Assembly: GCA_001942185.1 (NCBI GenBank)
Contig: MKJV01000109.1
Coordinates: forward strand, 1-56,486
DNA length: 56,486 nucleotides
Origin: Pseudonocardia sp. CNS-004
GTDB lineage: Bacteria; Actinomycetota; Actinomycetes; Mycobacteriales; Pseudonocardiaceae
Direction of reading: 5' to 3'
Numbering within the stretch: position 1 is the first letter of the stretch; each line of letters opens with the position of its first letter. Under the pieces are notes generated by a model. It saw nothing but the letters and a program-made list of their open reading frames with translations, was not told where the DNA came from and made no database searches. Below are positions 55,521 to 56,486 of this stretch, one piece after another. The position numbers were made by a program, and so were the translations under genes.

Positions 55521-56486
55521 GTGACCACGACAGGGGCGCTGCCCGCCGCCCAGCTGCTCCGGGCGCGCACGGCCGTCGTCGTCGCCTTCATCACCGCGGG
55601 CCTCGCGTTCTCGTCGTTCATCGCGCGCGCCCCCGCGCTGCGCGACTCGCTCGGCCTGTCCACCGCGCAGCTCGGCCTGCTGCTGCTGTGCATGTCGGGC
55701 GGGGCCGTCGCGGGCCTGCCGCTGTCGGGTCCGATCGTGCACCGCCTCGGCCCCGGCCGCGCGGTGCTCTCCGGTGCGCTGTCGATGACCGTGGGCCTCG
55801 CGCTGCTGTCCGTCGGCATGTTCGCCGAGTTCGTCCCGATCGCCGCGCTCGGTCTGTTCGCCACCGGTCTCGGCACCGGCGTCTGGGACGTCGCGATGAA
55901 CGTCGAGGGCGCCGACGTCGAGCGCAGGCTCGGCCGCTCGCTCATGCCCCGGCTGCACGCCGCGTTCAGCCTCGGCACGGTGGCGGGCGCGGGGGTCGGT
56001 GCGGCCTGCGCCGCGCTCGGCGTGCCGCTCCCGGCGCAGCTGGTCGGCATCGTCGTGCTGCTCCCGATCGTCGTCATGCCCGCCGTGCGGCGGTTCCTCC
56101 CGGTGCAGGAGGCCGCGCCGGACGAGCCGCGGTCGGGTTCGGGCGTGCTCGCCGCGTGGCGGGAGCCACGCACGATCGTCGTCGGGCTGATGGTGCTCGC
56201 CTTCGCGTTCACCGAGGGCTCGGCCAACGACTGGATCGCCATCGCGATGGTCGACGGGCACGGCACCAGCGAGACGCTCGGTGCCGTCGCCTTCGGGTTC
56301 TTCGTCGCGGCGATGACCGCGGGCCGGATGGCGGGCGGTGCGGCGCTGGAGCGCTTCGGGCGGGTCGTCGTGGTGCGCACCACCGCCGTCATCGCCCTCG
56401 CGGGCCTCCTGCTGATGCTGCTCGGCGGGTCCGTCCCCGTCGCGTCGCCGGCGCGCTGCTGTGGGGGGTGGGGGCGGTCGCGTCGG
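55521..56486 (+). CDS. MFS transporter, 3' end outside the window (frame break near 56447)
   Basis: Starts at GTG 55521 after AAGGAG. The first 320 residues show about nine helices: VVAFITAGLAFSSFIARAPA, STAQLGLLLLCMSGGAVAGL, GLFATGLGTGVWDVAMNVEG and AFAFTEGSANDWIAIAMVDG. This resembles the YbjJ-like/sugar-porter MFS group with its characteristic GSANDW. Near 56447 one base is lost; the corrected frame reads VAGALLWGVGAVAS at the window edge. Control by the neighbouring LacI through the palindrome at 55488 is likely. Confidence 0.85.
   Translation, partial: MTTTGALPAAQLLRARTAVVVAFITAGLAFSSFIARAPALRDSLGLSTAQLGLLLLCMSGGAVAGLPLSGPIVHRLGPGRAVLSGALSMTVGLALLSVGMFAEFVPIAALGLFATGLGTGVWDVAMNVEGADVERRLGRSLMPRLHAAFSLGTVAGAGVGAACAALGVPLPAQLVGIVVLLPIVVMPAVRRFLPVQEAAPDEPRSGSGVLAAWREPRTIVVGLMVLAFAFTEGSANDWIAIAMVDGHGTSETLGAVAFGFFVAAMTAGRMAGGAALERFGRVVVVRTTAVIALAGLLLMLLGGSVPVASPARCCGGWGRSRR

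Noticed and set aside
1..56486. CRISPR array, tRNA/rRNA, prophage, transposase or large biosynthetic cluster
   Set aside because: No spaced direct-repeat array, no cloverleaf-like sequence noticed, no integrase or transposase motifs, and no modular synthase genes seen.

Overview
The window is uniformly high-GC DNA from an actinomycete. GTG starts are frequent, many starts sit in ATGA/GTGA/TGATG overlaps, and several promoters look leaderless. A DUF222 (13E12-type) HNH protein, SBP56, Ku with a SAP-like tail and a CSG-type histidine ammonia-lyase fit Pseudonocardiaceae, perhaps Pseudonocardia; that placement is inference. I saw no rRNA, tRNA, CRISPR array, transposase, integrase or phage gene. 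It looks like a chromosomal catabolism, transport and regulation neighbourhood with repeat elements and gene remnants.

Layout. 1-1500: the 5' end of a DUF222 protein, two copies of a degenerate repeat headed by a 16-bp palindrome, and a decayed enterochelin-esterase remnant. 1500-5100: cupin, four-carbon acid-sugar kinase, PdxA2 and DeoR regulator (a threonate/erythronate-type route), with a perfect 19-bp-arm hairpin inside the kinase gene. 5100-12000: membrane protein, MBL hydrolase, SBP56, an orphan GltD, a small HTH divergon, a methyltransferase remnant, a phosphotransferase and an NTF2-like protein. 12000-17200: alpha-L-fucosidase with a complete sugar ABC transporter and a FadR-type regulator whose likely operators lie before the binding-protein gene. 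17200-19200: PhyH dioxygenase and a small partner protein divergent from an AraC regulator. 19200-25000: two-component system followed by four tightly coupled exported/membrane proteins with His motifs (HLHP, HVHAM, WDxxWH, PPH), the most unusual module here. 25000-29200: ABC exporter-like protein with a degenerate signature and two surface/membrane proteins. 29200-44100: LysR, Ku, a rifampin-phosphotransferase-like PEP enzyme, HutH, an MFS/TetR pair, an acyl-CoA dehydrogenase/TetR pair, threonine dehydratase, Gfo/Idh oxidoreductase, and a UBP zinc finger with MFS. 44100-53000: an oligopeptide ABC operon carrying a gamma-glutamyltransferase without signal peptide, flanked by two LysR genes. 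53000-56486: response regulator, LacI, a 434-bp inverted-repeat element, and an MFS gene behind a LacI-type palindrome.

A technical feature dominates the window. By my count about 35 reading-frame breaks interrupt some 27 otherwise well-conserved genes, and where I checked the direction nearly all look like one missing base. Sequencing or assembly deletions explain this better than true pseudogenisation. For such genes I give the span of the intended gene and the approximate break point.
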